From: an uncultured Bacteroidales bacterium
GTDB lineage: Bacteria; Bacteroidota; Bacteroidia; Bacteroidales; Paludibacteraceae
DNA length: 43,187 nt
Assembly (NCBI GenBank): GCA_902774075.1
Contig: CACYGT010000030.1
Location: 1-43,187 of the forward strand
Reading direction: 5' to 3'
The notes beneath the pieces were generated by a model, which saw only the letters and a list, made by a program, of their open reading frames with translations, did not search any database and was not told the DNA's origin. Every line of letters starts with the position of its first letter. Positions within the stretch are counted from its first letter, which is position 1. The position numbers and the translations under genes are program-made. Positions 17,945 through 26,349 of this stretch are shown one piece after another.

Positions 17945-18802
17945 ATGCGTGAATCGTTTACTGAAATCACCCGTTTGGAACCGCTTGACGTTTTTTATGT
18001 CGGCGAGCGTCACAAGACTTTTTTTGAGTACCCCGCACACAGTCATGAAGGGTATGAACTGAACTTCGTAGAGAACGCAGCAGGGGCAACCCGGACTATC
18101 GGAGATAGTCACGAGACGATCGGGAACTTAGACTTAGTCTTGATGACCGGTAGTAAGTTGGTACATGTCTGGGAACAAGGCACTTGTCCGGAACGAGATA
18201 TCTATGAGATCACTATTCATATAGACCCGAGCACTTTCCAAGGTCCTATCATGGACAAACGGGCTTTTGCGAGTATCCGTAGAATGATCGAGCGCGCCCA
18301 ACGCGGTCTGGCATTCCCTGAAGCAGCAATCCAAATTGTACGGGAAGATATCATCAACCTCGCGCACAGCAATGACAGTTTTGCGTCCGTTATTCGACTT
18401 TTTAACTTGCTATACCGTCTCTCGCTCGTAGAGAACGCCCAAGAATTGTCTTCGTCCTCGTTCGTTGATGCCCGAGTAGGAAATGAAGATGATCGGGTGC
18501 GGGTCGTAAAAGATTATATCGAAGCCCATTATATGGACGCCGTCACCCTCAAAGACATGGCGGATCTTGTGTGCATGTCCGAGGACTCTTTTTCACGCTT
18601 TTTTAAACACAAAACAGGCCGCACACCGAATCGGTATCTCATTGATTACCGACTGGGTATTGCAGCCCGTATTTTATTGACCACTCGTCTCTCTGTGGCC
18701 GAAATAGGTTATTCGTGCGGATTCAACACGCTCAGCCATTTTAACCGACTGTTCCGCGCATCCAAAGGATGTACGCCCTCTGAGTTCCGAGAGCGTTTCT
18801 AA
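17945..18802 (+). CDS. AraC-family transcriptional regulator
   Basis: A 285-residue regulator. The N-terminal half looks like an AraC-type cupin sensor (AHSHEGYELNFVENAAG at about residues 31-47). The C-terminal hundred residues form the double helix-turn-helix domain: VTLKDMADLVCMSEDSFSRF, then FKHKTGRTPNRYLIDYRL, and the second helix-turn-helix VAEIGYSCGFNTLSHFNRLF followed by K-G-C-T-P-S-E-F-R. No signal peptide or membrane segment is present, so it is a cytoplasmic, ligand-sensing type and not a hybrid two-component protein. It is transcribed divergently from the GH94-led operon with 167 bp between the start codons, which suggests that it controls that operon, perhaps sensing cellobiose (inference). 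Confidence 0.92.
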   Translation: MRESFTEITRLEPLDVFYVGERHKTFFEYPAHSHEGYELNFVENAAGATRTIGDSHETIGNLDLVLMTGSKLVHVWEQGTCPERDIYEITIHIDPSTFQGPIMDKRAFASIRRMIERAQRGLAFPEAAIQIVREDIINLAHSNDSFASVIRLFNLLYRLSLVENAQELSSSSFVDARVGNEDDRVRVVKDYIEAHYMDAVTLKDMADLVCMSEDSFSRFFKHKTGRTPNRYLIDYRLGIAARILLTTRLSVAEIGYSCGFNTLSHFNRLFRASKGCTPSEFRERF

Positions 18803-18813
18803 CCATCTGCAGA

Positions 18814-19461
18814 TCAGATCTCCTTACCCGTCTGCTCCTTCGCCTCAAAGGGGAACAGACCGAAGAGTTCGGCATCGATATGATCGGTTACCCAACGGAA
18901 GTCCTCGGGGTTCTCGCCGAACTTAATACGGTCGCCTTCTACAATGAGCAACCGTCCTTTGTAGTCCTTGATCCAGTTCTCGTATTTCTCGTTCAGACCC
19001 TGCAGATAATCCATACGAATGGACTGCTCGTAGCCGCGTCCGCGTTTCTGAATCTGTGCTACGAGTGTAGGCAGTGATGCGCGCACATAGATAAGCAGAT
19101 CCGGCATCTTGACGAGCGACATCATCAAGTCAAACAAATCGCGATAGTTATCAAAATCACGATCGGACATGAAGCCCTGCTCATGAAGGTTAGGTGCGAA
19201 GATACGCGCGTCCTCATAGATCGTGCGGTCCTGAATGATATATTTATCCTGCTTGCCGATCTCCACTACGTCTTTGAAACGCTTATTGAGGAAATAGACC
19301 TGCAGATTAAATGACCACCGTGCCATATCGGCATAGAAATCCGACAGATACGGGTTGTACTCCACGCTCTCAAAACGCGGCTCCCAGCCATAATGCTTGG
19401 CTAACATGTTTGTCAGGGTCGTTTTACCGCACCCGATGTTTCCTGCAACTGCTATATGCAT
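18814..19461 (-). CDS. Deoxynucleoside kinase (paralogue 1)
   Basis: A 215-residue P-loop deoxynucleoside kinase of the dNK/dGK-dAK family. The Walker A motif is GNIGCGKTT (residues 7-15). The conserved QDRTIYEDARIF provides the Asp-Arg pair, and RGRGYEQSI is the lid-type arginine-rich segment. It phosphorylates deoxynucleosides with NTP for salvage, in the cytoplasm; which base it prefers cannot be read from sequence. The start at 19461 is chosen because MHIAVAGN begins the P-loop strand directly; the upstream extension lacks family similarity. It is convergent with the AraC-type gene (11 nt apart) and 20 nt downstream of its paralogue. Confidence 0.9.
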   Translation of the reverse strand: MHIAVAGNIGCGKTTLTNMLAKHYGWEPRFESVEYNPYLSDFYADMARWSFNLQVYFLNKRFKDVVEIGKQDKYIIQDRTIYEDARIFAPNLHEQGFMSDRDFDNYRDLFDLMMSLVKMPDLLIYVRASLPTLVAQIQKRGRGYEQSIRMDYLQGLNEKYENWIKDYKGRLLIVEGDRIKFGENPEDFRWVTDHIDAELFGLFPFEAKEQTGKEI

Positions 19462-19481
19462 ATGATTGTAATGTTGAATGT

Positions 19482-20129
19482 TTAATGTTGATTGTTTAAG
19501 GACCAATTATTCTCGCTGAACAAACCGAAAAGCTCTGCATCTACCTTGTCTATTACCGCTCTGAAATCTGCGGGGTTGTTCTCAAAATCCATTCCGTCTG
19601 ACTCAATAACGAGCACGCGTCCTTCGTATTTATGGAAGATAAAATCTTCGTACTTGTCATTTAGATCCTTGAGATAATCAATCTGCATGGTCTGCTCATA
19701 GTCTCGCCCGCGTTTCTGAATCTGCGCGATGAGTGCCGGCACAGTTTTACGCAGATAAATCATCATATCCGGCATTTTCATCTGTGACTTCATCAAATCA
19801 AACAACTCCATGAAGGTCGTATAATCGCGGTCAGAGAGGTCGCCACGCTCGTAGTTATTACGGACAAAGACATAGACGCCTTCGAAGATGGAGCGGTCTT
19901 GCACAATAGTGTGCGAGGACTGCTGCACAGCCAACATATCCTTGAAGCGCTCCTTGAGGAAATAAGTCTCCAAGCAGAACGCCCAACGCTTGATATCGCC
20001 GTAATAATCCTCAAGATAGGGATTAAAGCTCACGCTCTCAAAACGCGGCTCCCAACCATAGTACTTCGCCAACATCTTTGTCAGCGTAGTCTTTCCGGCT
20101 CCGATATTTCCTGCTATTGCAATGTACAT
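19482..20129 (-). CDS. Deoxynucleoside kinase (paralogue 2)
   Basis: A 215-residue kinase of the same family as its downstream neighbour, identical in length and with matching segments throughout (GNIGAGKTT P-loop; AKYYGWEPRFESV; VQDRSIFEGVYVF; IQKRGRDYEQTM; VDAELFGLF). The pair is a tandem duplication that has diverged, most visibly in the DRS/DRT segment and lid, so the two may differ in substrate (for example dAdo versus dGuo). In some other bacteria paired subunits form heterodimers. Its start overlaps the 3' end of the GH13 gene by 16 nt, which implies cotranscription with that gene although the functions are unrelated. Confidence 0.9.
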   Translation of the reverse strand: MYIAIAGNIGAGKTTLTKMLAKYYGWEPRFESVSFNPYLEDYYGDIKRWAFCLETYFLKERFKDMLAVQQSSHTIVQDRSIFEGVYVFVRNNYERGDLSDRDYTTFMELFDLMKSQMKMPDMMIYLRKTVPALIAQIQKRGRDYEQTMQIDYLKDLNDKYEDFIFHKYEGRVLVIESDGMDFENNPADFRAVIDKVDAELFGLFSENNWSLNNQH

Positions 20130-22531
20130 CCGGTTATCGTATAGGTTTTATTTCCACGAAGAATAAGGATCTGACCGTCACGCAGAATCTTCTGCGCTTT
20201 CGGCATCTCGCCGGTCTCGATATTCTCTATTGGCAATAAGCTCTCGAGGTCAAGATTGATAGTCGGGAGTGTTACTTCGCGACCGGTAAAAATCTTCAAC
20301 TCGCCTGCCTGCAGCGTGATCGTGCCTGATTTCGTACCGCTATCATAGTAGTCATACCATGTACCTTCCGGCAAGGTCGCTGTCTGGGCATTCGAAGCAT
20401 CAAAGTTCGCTACCACATACACGTCGCTACTCCATTGCACATAACGTACCGTCTTCGCATGTCCGAGCGACGAGGCGGTCGGATTGCCGGCAAACACGTC
20501 CGGCATAATACGCGTACGCAACTGTATCGCCTGCGCACTTCGTTCATAAGCCTTCACGCGATCAGCGTCTTTGAAATAGCCCTTAGGCTCCGGACGCGGT
20601 TTCTTACTACAGCGGTAATCGCTCTTGTCAGCGTTCTCGTGATCGACATCGCTGTTGATGGAGAAGTCATATCCGATCTCTTCGAACTGCCATAACATAT
20701 GGGAGCCGTTCAATAGTACGTTCATGGCTACACAAGCAGGTACACGACTGACACGCATTGCTTTGTCATTCTTCAAAGATCCGTTGCCGTATTTCTTACA
20801 CTTATACTGCATACGCTCCTCATCGTGGCTCTCACAGTACGATACATATCCGTCTCGGTTGGCCGACGAGATATCATCATCCTTATCCATCCACCCCATC
20901 GCTATCTGGCAATAAGCATTGTTGGTATTCATCCAGCACAGCATACCATTGTTGATGAGCGTGCCATAGTCCTGCCCGGCATGGCTGCCCCAATGCTCCA
21001 GAATCAGATATGCACCCGGAGAAGTAGCCTGCACACCCTTGCTGTTATAATCGATGAGGTTCTCCGGCGCGTTGTACTTGGTACGGCCGCAGAGACCATG
21101 ACTTAAGTCCAGACGGAAACCGTCGATCTTATATTCCGTCAACCAATATTGGAACACACGGGTGAACATCTCATGTGCCGGCTCAAAATCATGGTTCCAA
21201 TCCTCTCCGTAGTCATTATCATCGTGCTTTACTTCCGACCCGACGCAGAACCAAGGATTATATTTCAAATCATCGCCCCAGGGATAGAGCTTAGCCATCG
21301 GGTTGAGACCCGTAGTATGGTTGAACACCATATCGACGATCACAGCGATGCCGTGCTGGTGACACTCATCGACGAACTGCTTGAACATCTCCGGTGTACC
21401 ATATGCCTTATCAAACGCAAAATAGAGCGTCGGGTTATATCCCCAACTCATGTTACCCTCGAACTCCGATACCGGCATCAACTCGATCGCATTCACGCCT
21501 AACTGTTTAAGATAATCCAAACGCTCGCGCACGCCCTCTATCGTACGTTTGGCGGTATAATCATATACCCACAACTCGTAGATAACGAGGTTGTTCTTAT
21601 CCGGGCGTTGGAAGTTCAAGGTTGCGTCCGACCAATCATATGCGGGCTTATTGGTCTGTATAACCGTCACATATCCACCATCTGCACCTCGCTTCGGATA
21701 GTCGATCAAAGTCGGGTCGATTTTCTTCGGCTCATACTGATCATGCGGGTGAAGCACTTTCTCCGAATAGAGATCGCAGATTTGTTTCTTCACGCCATCT
21801 GCACGCTCTACCGCATACTGGAAGCGGTATTCCTGTCCCGGTTCCAGATCGTTGAGTGTGATCCAGAAATAGTTACCGTCCTTATACAACTGATGCTCCG
21901 CATCGAGTTTCCAATCGGTCATATCGCCCAAGAGGAACACACGCTTTGCGGACTCCGTTCTGCTGGCTGCGTACGTACAAAGGGTGACCTTGTGCGGATC
22001 ATTCGCATCGTAATAGATACCATTGCTTACTCCTGCCGGGCGTGCTTTGGTCGTTGGAGTCACACCGTCTACCGCCGCCCAGAGATCTGTATCTGAGTTA
22101 TCTTCTCCGATCCAGATAAAGATATCACCTGAAGCTGCTTTACCTTCCTGCGTACCGCCGGGGCCGTCATGGAACACAAAAGCCAAGGCCTTGATATCTG
22201 TCGTCTGAGGCACATTGTAGAAGGAGTACATATTATCAATAACCAACCTCCATTTGTTATCACCCAGGCTTTCCAGTTGCGGCTGGCTGGCACTACGCCA
22301 AGAACCGATTACATTCTTCCAATCGCCGGTATTCTTCGACGCCGCCGTGATAAGACCCGTATGGGCATAACACTGCTTTGCACCTACCATTCCGCCATTA
22401 CCGCGCGTAGCGTCAAAGATGATCACAATCTGGCCGGTATAACCCGAATCTACAGGATTGGGAGTCACGGTCAATTGCGCCATAGACGCAAGAGCCACAA
22501 GGCACATAATAAGGGTAAAGAGTTTTCTCAT
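20114..22531 (-). CDS. Secreted multidomain GH13 alpha-amylase-type enzyme
   Basis: A roughly 805-residue secreted enzyme. A signal peptide (to about residue 18, ALASMAQ) is followed by an N-terminal beta domain (about 20-160) and a CBM48-like domain (about 195-265, KRVFLLGDMTDWKLD). The GH13 barrel follows, with region I VDMVFNH (399-405), nucleophile Asp475 in DGFRLDLSHG, acid/base Glu512 in LILEHWG and region IV SHDEER. Domain order and motifs recall Bacteroidota enzymes acting on starch, pullulan or glycogen; exact specificity is uncertain. The C-terminal 25 residues (KILRDGQILILRGNKTYTI) match the tail shared by the neighbouring amylases. Met at 22537 (MDMRKLF) is an alternative start. 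It has its own promoter and runs into the kinase genes. Confidence 0.88.
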   Translation of the reverse strand: MRKLFTLIMCLVALASMAQLTVTPNPVDSGYTGQIVIIFDATRGNGGMVGAKQCYAHTGLITAASKNTGDWKNVIGSWRSASQPQLESLGDNKWRLVIDNMYSFYNVPQTTDIKALAFVFHDGPGGTQEGKAASGDIFIWIGEDNSDTDLWAAVDGVTPTTKARPAGVSNGIYYDANDPHKVTLCTYAASRTESAKRVFLLGDMTDWKLDAEHQLYKDGNYFWITLNDLEPGQEYRFQYAVERADGVKKQICDLYSEKVLHPHDQYEPKKIDPTLIDYPKRGADGGYVTVIQTNKPAYDWSDATLNFQRPDKNNLVIYELWVYDYTAKRTIEGVRERLDYLKQLGVNAIELMPVSEFEGNMSWGYNPTLYFAFDKAYGTPEMFKQFVDECHQHGIAVIVDMVFNHTTGLNPMAKLYPWGDDLKYNPWFCVGSEVKHDDNDYGEDWNHDFEPAHEMFTRVFQYWLTEYKIDGFRLDLSHGLCGRTKYNAPENLIDYNSKGVQATSPGAYLILEHWGSHAGQDYGTLINNGMLCWMNTNNAYCQIAMGWMDKDDDISSANRDGYVSYCESHDEERMQYKCKKYGNGSLKNDKAMRVSRVPACVAMNVLLNGSHMLWQFEEIGYDFSINSDVDHENADKSDYRCSKKPRPEPKGYFKDADRVKAYERSAQAIQLRTRIMPDVFAGNPTASSLGHAKTVRYVQWSSDVYVVANFDASNAQTATLPEGTWYDYYDSGTKSGTITLQAGELKIFTGREVTLPTINLDLESLLPIENIETGEMPKAQKILRDGQILILRGNKTYTITGCTLQ

Positions 22532-22567
22532 ATCCATCGATGTATTAGATTATTTCAAACGAGTGCA

Positions 22568-22599
22568 CAAAGTTACAACATTTTTTTGAATTACACAAA
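22568..22599 (-). promoter_or_regulatory. Promoter of the multidomain GH13 gene
   Basis: Minus-strand TTTG (22596-22599), a 20-nt spacer and TAACTTTG (22568-22575) give a full consensus about 35 nt upstream of the start. It lies downstream of the terminator that ends the preceding gene, so this gene and the kinases form a separate transcription unit. Confidence 0.75.
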
Positions 22600-22627
22600 T
22601 CTTTCATCATTTTTCTTATAAAAAGGC

Positions 22628-22659
22628 AAAAAAAGAGTGAGCAGTATTACTGCCCACTC
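22628..22659 (-). terminator. Terminator after the repeat-module protein gene
   Basis: On the minus strand a 10-bp stem (22635-22644 with 22650-22659, one G-U wobble, 5-nt loop) is followed by a run of T. It closes the starch cluster transcript that ends with the repeat-module gene. Confidence 0.85.
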
Positions 22660-22681
22660 CTTCTATTCAAGACATTTGATT

Positions 22682-24313
22682 TTATTGAATCTTTTGTCCC
22701 ATTACGGTGTAAACCTTATCACCACGGAGGATCACTACCTGTCCGTTATGCATCAGTTTAACTGCATGCTCGCTTGCGTCGATGTTCTCGAAGCCTGCGC
22801 CATGGTTAGCCTCAATGTAGATGAAGCCACCGAATGCGCTCCACTCGCTGTTGCCTGCAGGACGGAAGTAAACGGTCTTAGCGCCAGCATGTTTAGCGTC
22901 AACGACATACTCGTTGCCTTCGCCTTCCGGATACCAGATCTTGAGAACATCAGCCTCAACCTTAACAACCTTGATCGGGTCATTCTCCTTGAGTGTTACG
23001 TCAAGTTTGAACTCACCATCTTGACCTTCGTTCGCCACAAACAAGAGGCTTGCATCAAGAGCTGCCAGATCCCAACCCTTCTGACCAATCAGATAGTAAC
23101 CATCCTCCAAGGTCTGCGGTTGCGGTTCGTCAACATAGAAGTTACCGATGAGTTTGAACTCCTTCTCGTTGTAGATGATGGTTACATTACCTGCCTCTTT
23201 AAGAACGAAGCGGATATTGTGGTTGCTATACTCATCGATCTCTTCGTACAGACCGGCAGCAGTGTCGGTGAGGTGACGGAAGTCACGTTGCTCACCTTCC
23301 CACGTACCGTCTAAGGTCAGACGCATTACAACAGTATCAGTTGTCAGGCTCAGAACAAGCGTATCAGTCATCGACTTGATAGCGTCCGGAGTCCAAGCCT
23401 TATCACCTGCGATAGCTGCGTTACCGGTTACATAGAACTTAGGCTTCTCAACGATCGGAGCATCCGGGAAGGTAACTACGACAGTGTTGGTAGCATAGGT
23501 CCAAGTGAATGTATATTCACCTTCAGCGTCTGCTTTCAGCTTGAGGCTAGGACCATAAGAAACTTCCTGATTTACACTTTCTGCCTTCGGATTTTCACGA
23601 GTTACCTCATATACATCCTCTTTGTGCAGCCAGTGGCCGTCAACAACTACCTTGAAGTCATAATCCTTTGCTTCCAGACTCATCGTCACGCTTGCGGTGA
23701 GACCGTCTTCAGCAGCCTTCATGACGTTAGCGTTTTCGTTCCAGTCGTTCATCGCGCCTGCGATAGCAACCTTCGGAAGCTCAACAGGAGCCACATAGAA
23801 CTTGCCTTCCAGCTTGAAGGTTACTTTCTCGTTCTCTACGAAGTAGATAACATTGACTTTACCGTCCTCTGCCATAGAGAAGCAGATATTGTCATTGTCG
23901 CTACCTTCACCACGAGTCAGACCTTCAGCCTTCTCAGTCAGTGCATCGAAACCAAGTACGTGCTCGTTCCATTCACCGTCAAGTGTCAACTTCAGCATGT
24001 AATTCTGGTCTACCTTCAGATCCAATACCAATGTATCAGTCATGGACTTGATAGCTGCAGGATTCCACTGGAGCTCTTCGCCTACCAATGCTGCGTTACC
24101 CGTTACATAGAACTTCGGTTTCTCAATAGGATCCGGTGCAGGGATTACTACACTGATCTCATTGTTCTCATTTGCACGGAAGATGAACAGATACTCACCT
24201 GCCTTGGTCGTCTGGAGAGCTACGTTCTTGTCGCCCTTCAACCACCAACCGGTGCTGTTACCATATTCCATCGTAGCCTCTTGCTCATTTCCGAACCAAG
24301 TAGTGTCGGCACC
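22682..24313 (-). pseudogene. C-terminal fragment of a large repeat-module starch-binding-type protein
   Basis: About 544 codons continuing, in a shifted frame, the gene that starts at 26294. The frame opens at GADTTWFGNEQEATM and holds a Trp-rich half module, then a 110-residue unit starting KPKFYVTGNAALVGE, a CBM48-like unit (KVAIAGAMNDWNENANVM ... FKVVVDGHWLHKE), a second KPKFYVTGNAAIAGD unit, a further starch-binding-like segment with VYFRPAGNSEW, and the C-terminal tail KLMHNGQVVILRGDKVYTV shared with the amylases. No catalytic motif was found, so binding or scaffolding is inferred. If this were an intact gene, translation could begin only at an internal Met (24271) with no signal peptide, which argues for a broken gene. 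Confidence 0.75.
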
Positions 24314-24891
24314 CTGTCTGCCTCAAGAGCAATTGCAATGCTCAAGCTGTCTGCCTTATCTGCCTTCAGCTCTACCATCTTTGCTGCCCAATCGGTCATC
24401 GTACCTGCAATGAAGTAATGAGCTACAGGTGCTACATACTTGCCTACCAGGACTGCCGTCAATACGCTGTCTGCAGGGTTGAACGAGAACAATACGGTAT
24501 CGTTCTCTACGATCTCTGCACCTGCGATAGGACGTACACCCTCTTCCTCAACAGTGTTGCTGAAGAACATGTTGCCTTCGTCTGCTGCCTTGTCGTTGAT
24601 GTTAACACCAATGCCTTTATATACGATCGTGTCTGTCAGCCACTTGCCTTCCTTCTCGGTCAGCAGCGTCCATGCCCAGTCCGGTGCGTACTTAGCATAG
24701 TACTTCTTATCCGGTGCAGGGATTACTACACTGATCTCATTGTTCTCATTTGCACGGAAGATGAACAGATACTCACCTGCCTTGGTCGTCTGCAGAGCTA
24801 CGTTCTTGTCGCCCTTCAACCACCAACCGGTGCTGTTACCATATTCCATCGTAGCCTCTTGCTCATTTCCGAACCAAGTAGTGTCGGCACC
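24238..24891 (-). pseudogene. Internal fragment 4 of the repeat-module protein
   Basis: The frame runs from GADTTWFGNEQEATM through the same Trp-rich segment found in the next fragment, then a unique stretch (KKYYAKYAPDWAWTLL ... VRPIAGAEIVENDTVLF) and VAHYFIAGTMTDWAAKMVEL. After about 24311 the reading becomes non-homologous and stops at 24238, because the DNA there is the start of the next GADTTW copy read in the wrong frame. The 184-bp DNA repeat 24709-24892 / 24131-24314 is almost identical between the two fragments. There is no start codon with a signal peptide here. Confidence 0.7.
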
Positions 24892-25374
24892 CCCAATCGG
24901 TCATCGTACCTGCAATGAAGTAATGAGCTACTGGAACATAGAATTTTCCTTCTAACTTGAACACTTTATCGGTATAGATAACCTTTACCTCACCGGCCTC
25001 AGCCAGTTTGAAGAAAATGTTGTCATCAGCATCTGCACTCAGACCTTCTGCAACAGGAGCGGTCAGTTTGCTAAAGCCATTAGCACCTTCCCAAGTACCA
25101 TCTGTAACCTTGAGGTGATACTCACCTACCGGCAGATTAAGAACGAACGTGTCCTTCTCAGACTTGATAGCGTCTGCTTTCCAAGCCTTCATTTTGTCAG
25201 CGCCACCAGCTACGACCAATGCGGTATCGCCGGTGATGTAGAACTTAGCAGGAATCTCTACATGGAAATCACCCAGTACTTTAAATACTTCGGGCTCGCC
25301 TGCTTTGTAAACCACTTTTACCTTACCGGCCTTGTCAAGACGGAAGCCGATATTGTGGTCATCGCTGATGTCTT
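24863..25374 (-). pseudogene. Internal fragment 3 of the repeat-module protein
   Basis: Begins after a 16-bp deletion relative to the copy at about 25640 and encodes the end of one module (DDHNIGFRLDKAGKVKVV) and one complete module starting PAKFYITGDTALVVAGGAD and ending KLEGKFYVPVAHYFIAGTM. It then reaches TMTDW, where sequence expected before the GADTTW segment is missing; the frame changes and stops at 24863. All surviving residues look like conserved coding sequence, so the lesions are recent or artificial. Confidence 0.7.
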
Positions 25375-25584
25375 CTCGCTCAGCTCATTGTAACCCTTCA
25401 CGTTGTTCGCACCTTCCCAAGTACCGTTAACGGTAACTTTGAGGACATAGTCTTGATTTGCTTTCAAATCAAGTTCGAACGTGTCTTTCTCAGACTTGAT
25501 TGCGCCAGGATTCCAAGCTTTTGCCTTGTCCAGGCCTGCGTCTACGATCAGGGCGCTGTCGCCGGTGATGTAGAACTTAGCAGG
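25375..25584 (-). pseudogene. Internal fragment 2 of the repeat-module protein
   Basis: A short piece in a third frame with no possible start. From the join it reads PAKFYITGDSALIVDAGLDK and continues through KSEKDTFELDLKANQDYVL and NNVKGYNELSEKT, up to the 16-bp deletion. It is nearly identical to the module in fragment 1, and shows that the repeat-module gene is broken on both sides here. Confidence 0.65.
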
Positions 25585-26294
25585 ACCTTACCGGCCTTGT
25601 CAAGACGGAAGCCGATATTGTGGTCATCGCTGATGTCTTTCAGACCATCGGTCTTCTCACTCAGCTCGTTGTAGCCCTTCACATTGTTCGCACCAGCCCA
25701 TGTACCATTAACGGTAACTTTGAGGACGTAATCTTGATTTGCTTTCAAATCAAGTTCGAACGTGTCTTTCTCAGACTTGATAGCGTCTGCTTTCCAAGTT
25801 TTTGCCTTGTCCAGGCCTGCGTCTACGATCAGGGCGCTGTCGCCGGTGATGTAGAACTTAGCAGGAGTCTCAGGTACGTACTTCGACCATGTACCATCGC
25901 AACCCGGGTCGCCCCAGACTGCAGATTCGGTAGTAATAGTGAAGAGATCCTTGTCATCTGTAGGAATCGTCTGATCTTTCGTCTTAGCACCCCAATTTTC
26001 CGAGCCATCACCTTTAAGACGAGTAAAAATCACCTTTTCATACTTTGACAAGTCGAGGTCGATTTTCCACAAACCTACCTGATCCTCAACAGCTGTCATC
26101 TTGACTCCGGGCCAATCAGCATTGGACGACTTTCCTTCTGTCCATGCATACGCGCCAACAGAAGCACCATCATTTGTCCACCAGCTTTGAGTCATCTTGC
26201 AATAGACTGTCTTTTCAGCAGCCTGTGCAGATGTAGCAGTGAACAAACCAAAAGCAAACACCAAAGTCATCAATAAAGAAAGAAATTTTCTCAT
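25548..26294 (-). pseudogene. N-terminal fragment of the repeat-module protein: signal peptide, CBM26-like domain and first module
   Basis: Starts with a good signal peptide (MRKFLSLLMTLVFAFGLFTA ... SAQA, mature AEKTVYCK). The next 100 residues resemble a CBM26-type starch-binding domain (YCKMTQSWWTNDGASVGAYA, then ADWPGVKM, LWKIDLDLSKYEKVIFTRL and KDQTIP). The first of the 110-residue modules follows (PAKFYITGDSALIVDAGLDK to FRLDKAGKV). At about 25586 the linker present in the later copy (67 nt, equivalent to 25254-25320) is absent, and the sequence runs into the next PAKFYITG copy out of frame, ending at 25548. Intact, the whole gene (22682-26294 plus lost DNA) would encode a secreted protein of well over 1200 residues. 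It lies 55 nt downstream of the next gene in the same operon. Confidence 0.8.
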
Positions 26295-26349
26295 GATAGA
26301 ATGTTTTTAAGTTAGTAAAAAGTTAATTAGTAATATATCTTAATATATA

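Noticed and set aside
18803-18813. Terminator between the AraC-type gene and the kinase gene
   Set aside because: Only short palindromes (ATCTGCAGAT, AGATCT) without a stable stem or T tract.
22682-26294. CRISPR array or other short-spacer repeat array
   Set aside because: The repeats are long (about 180-330 bp), encode protein modules and have no uniform short unit or spacers.
22682-26294. Insertion sequence or intein as the cause of the broken frames
   Set aside because: No transposase, terminal inverted repeats, target-site duplications or splicing/endonuclease motifs; sequence is missing and not added.
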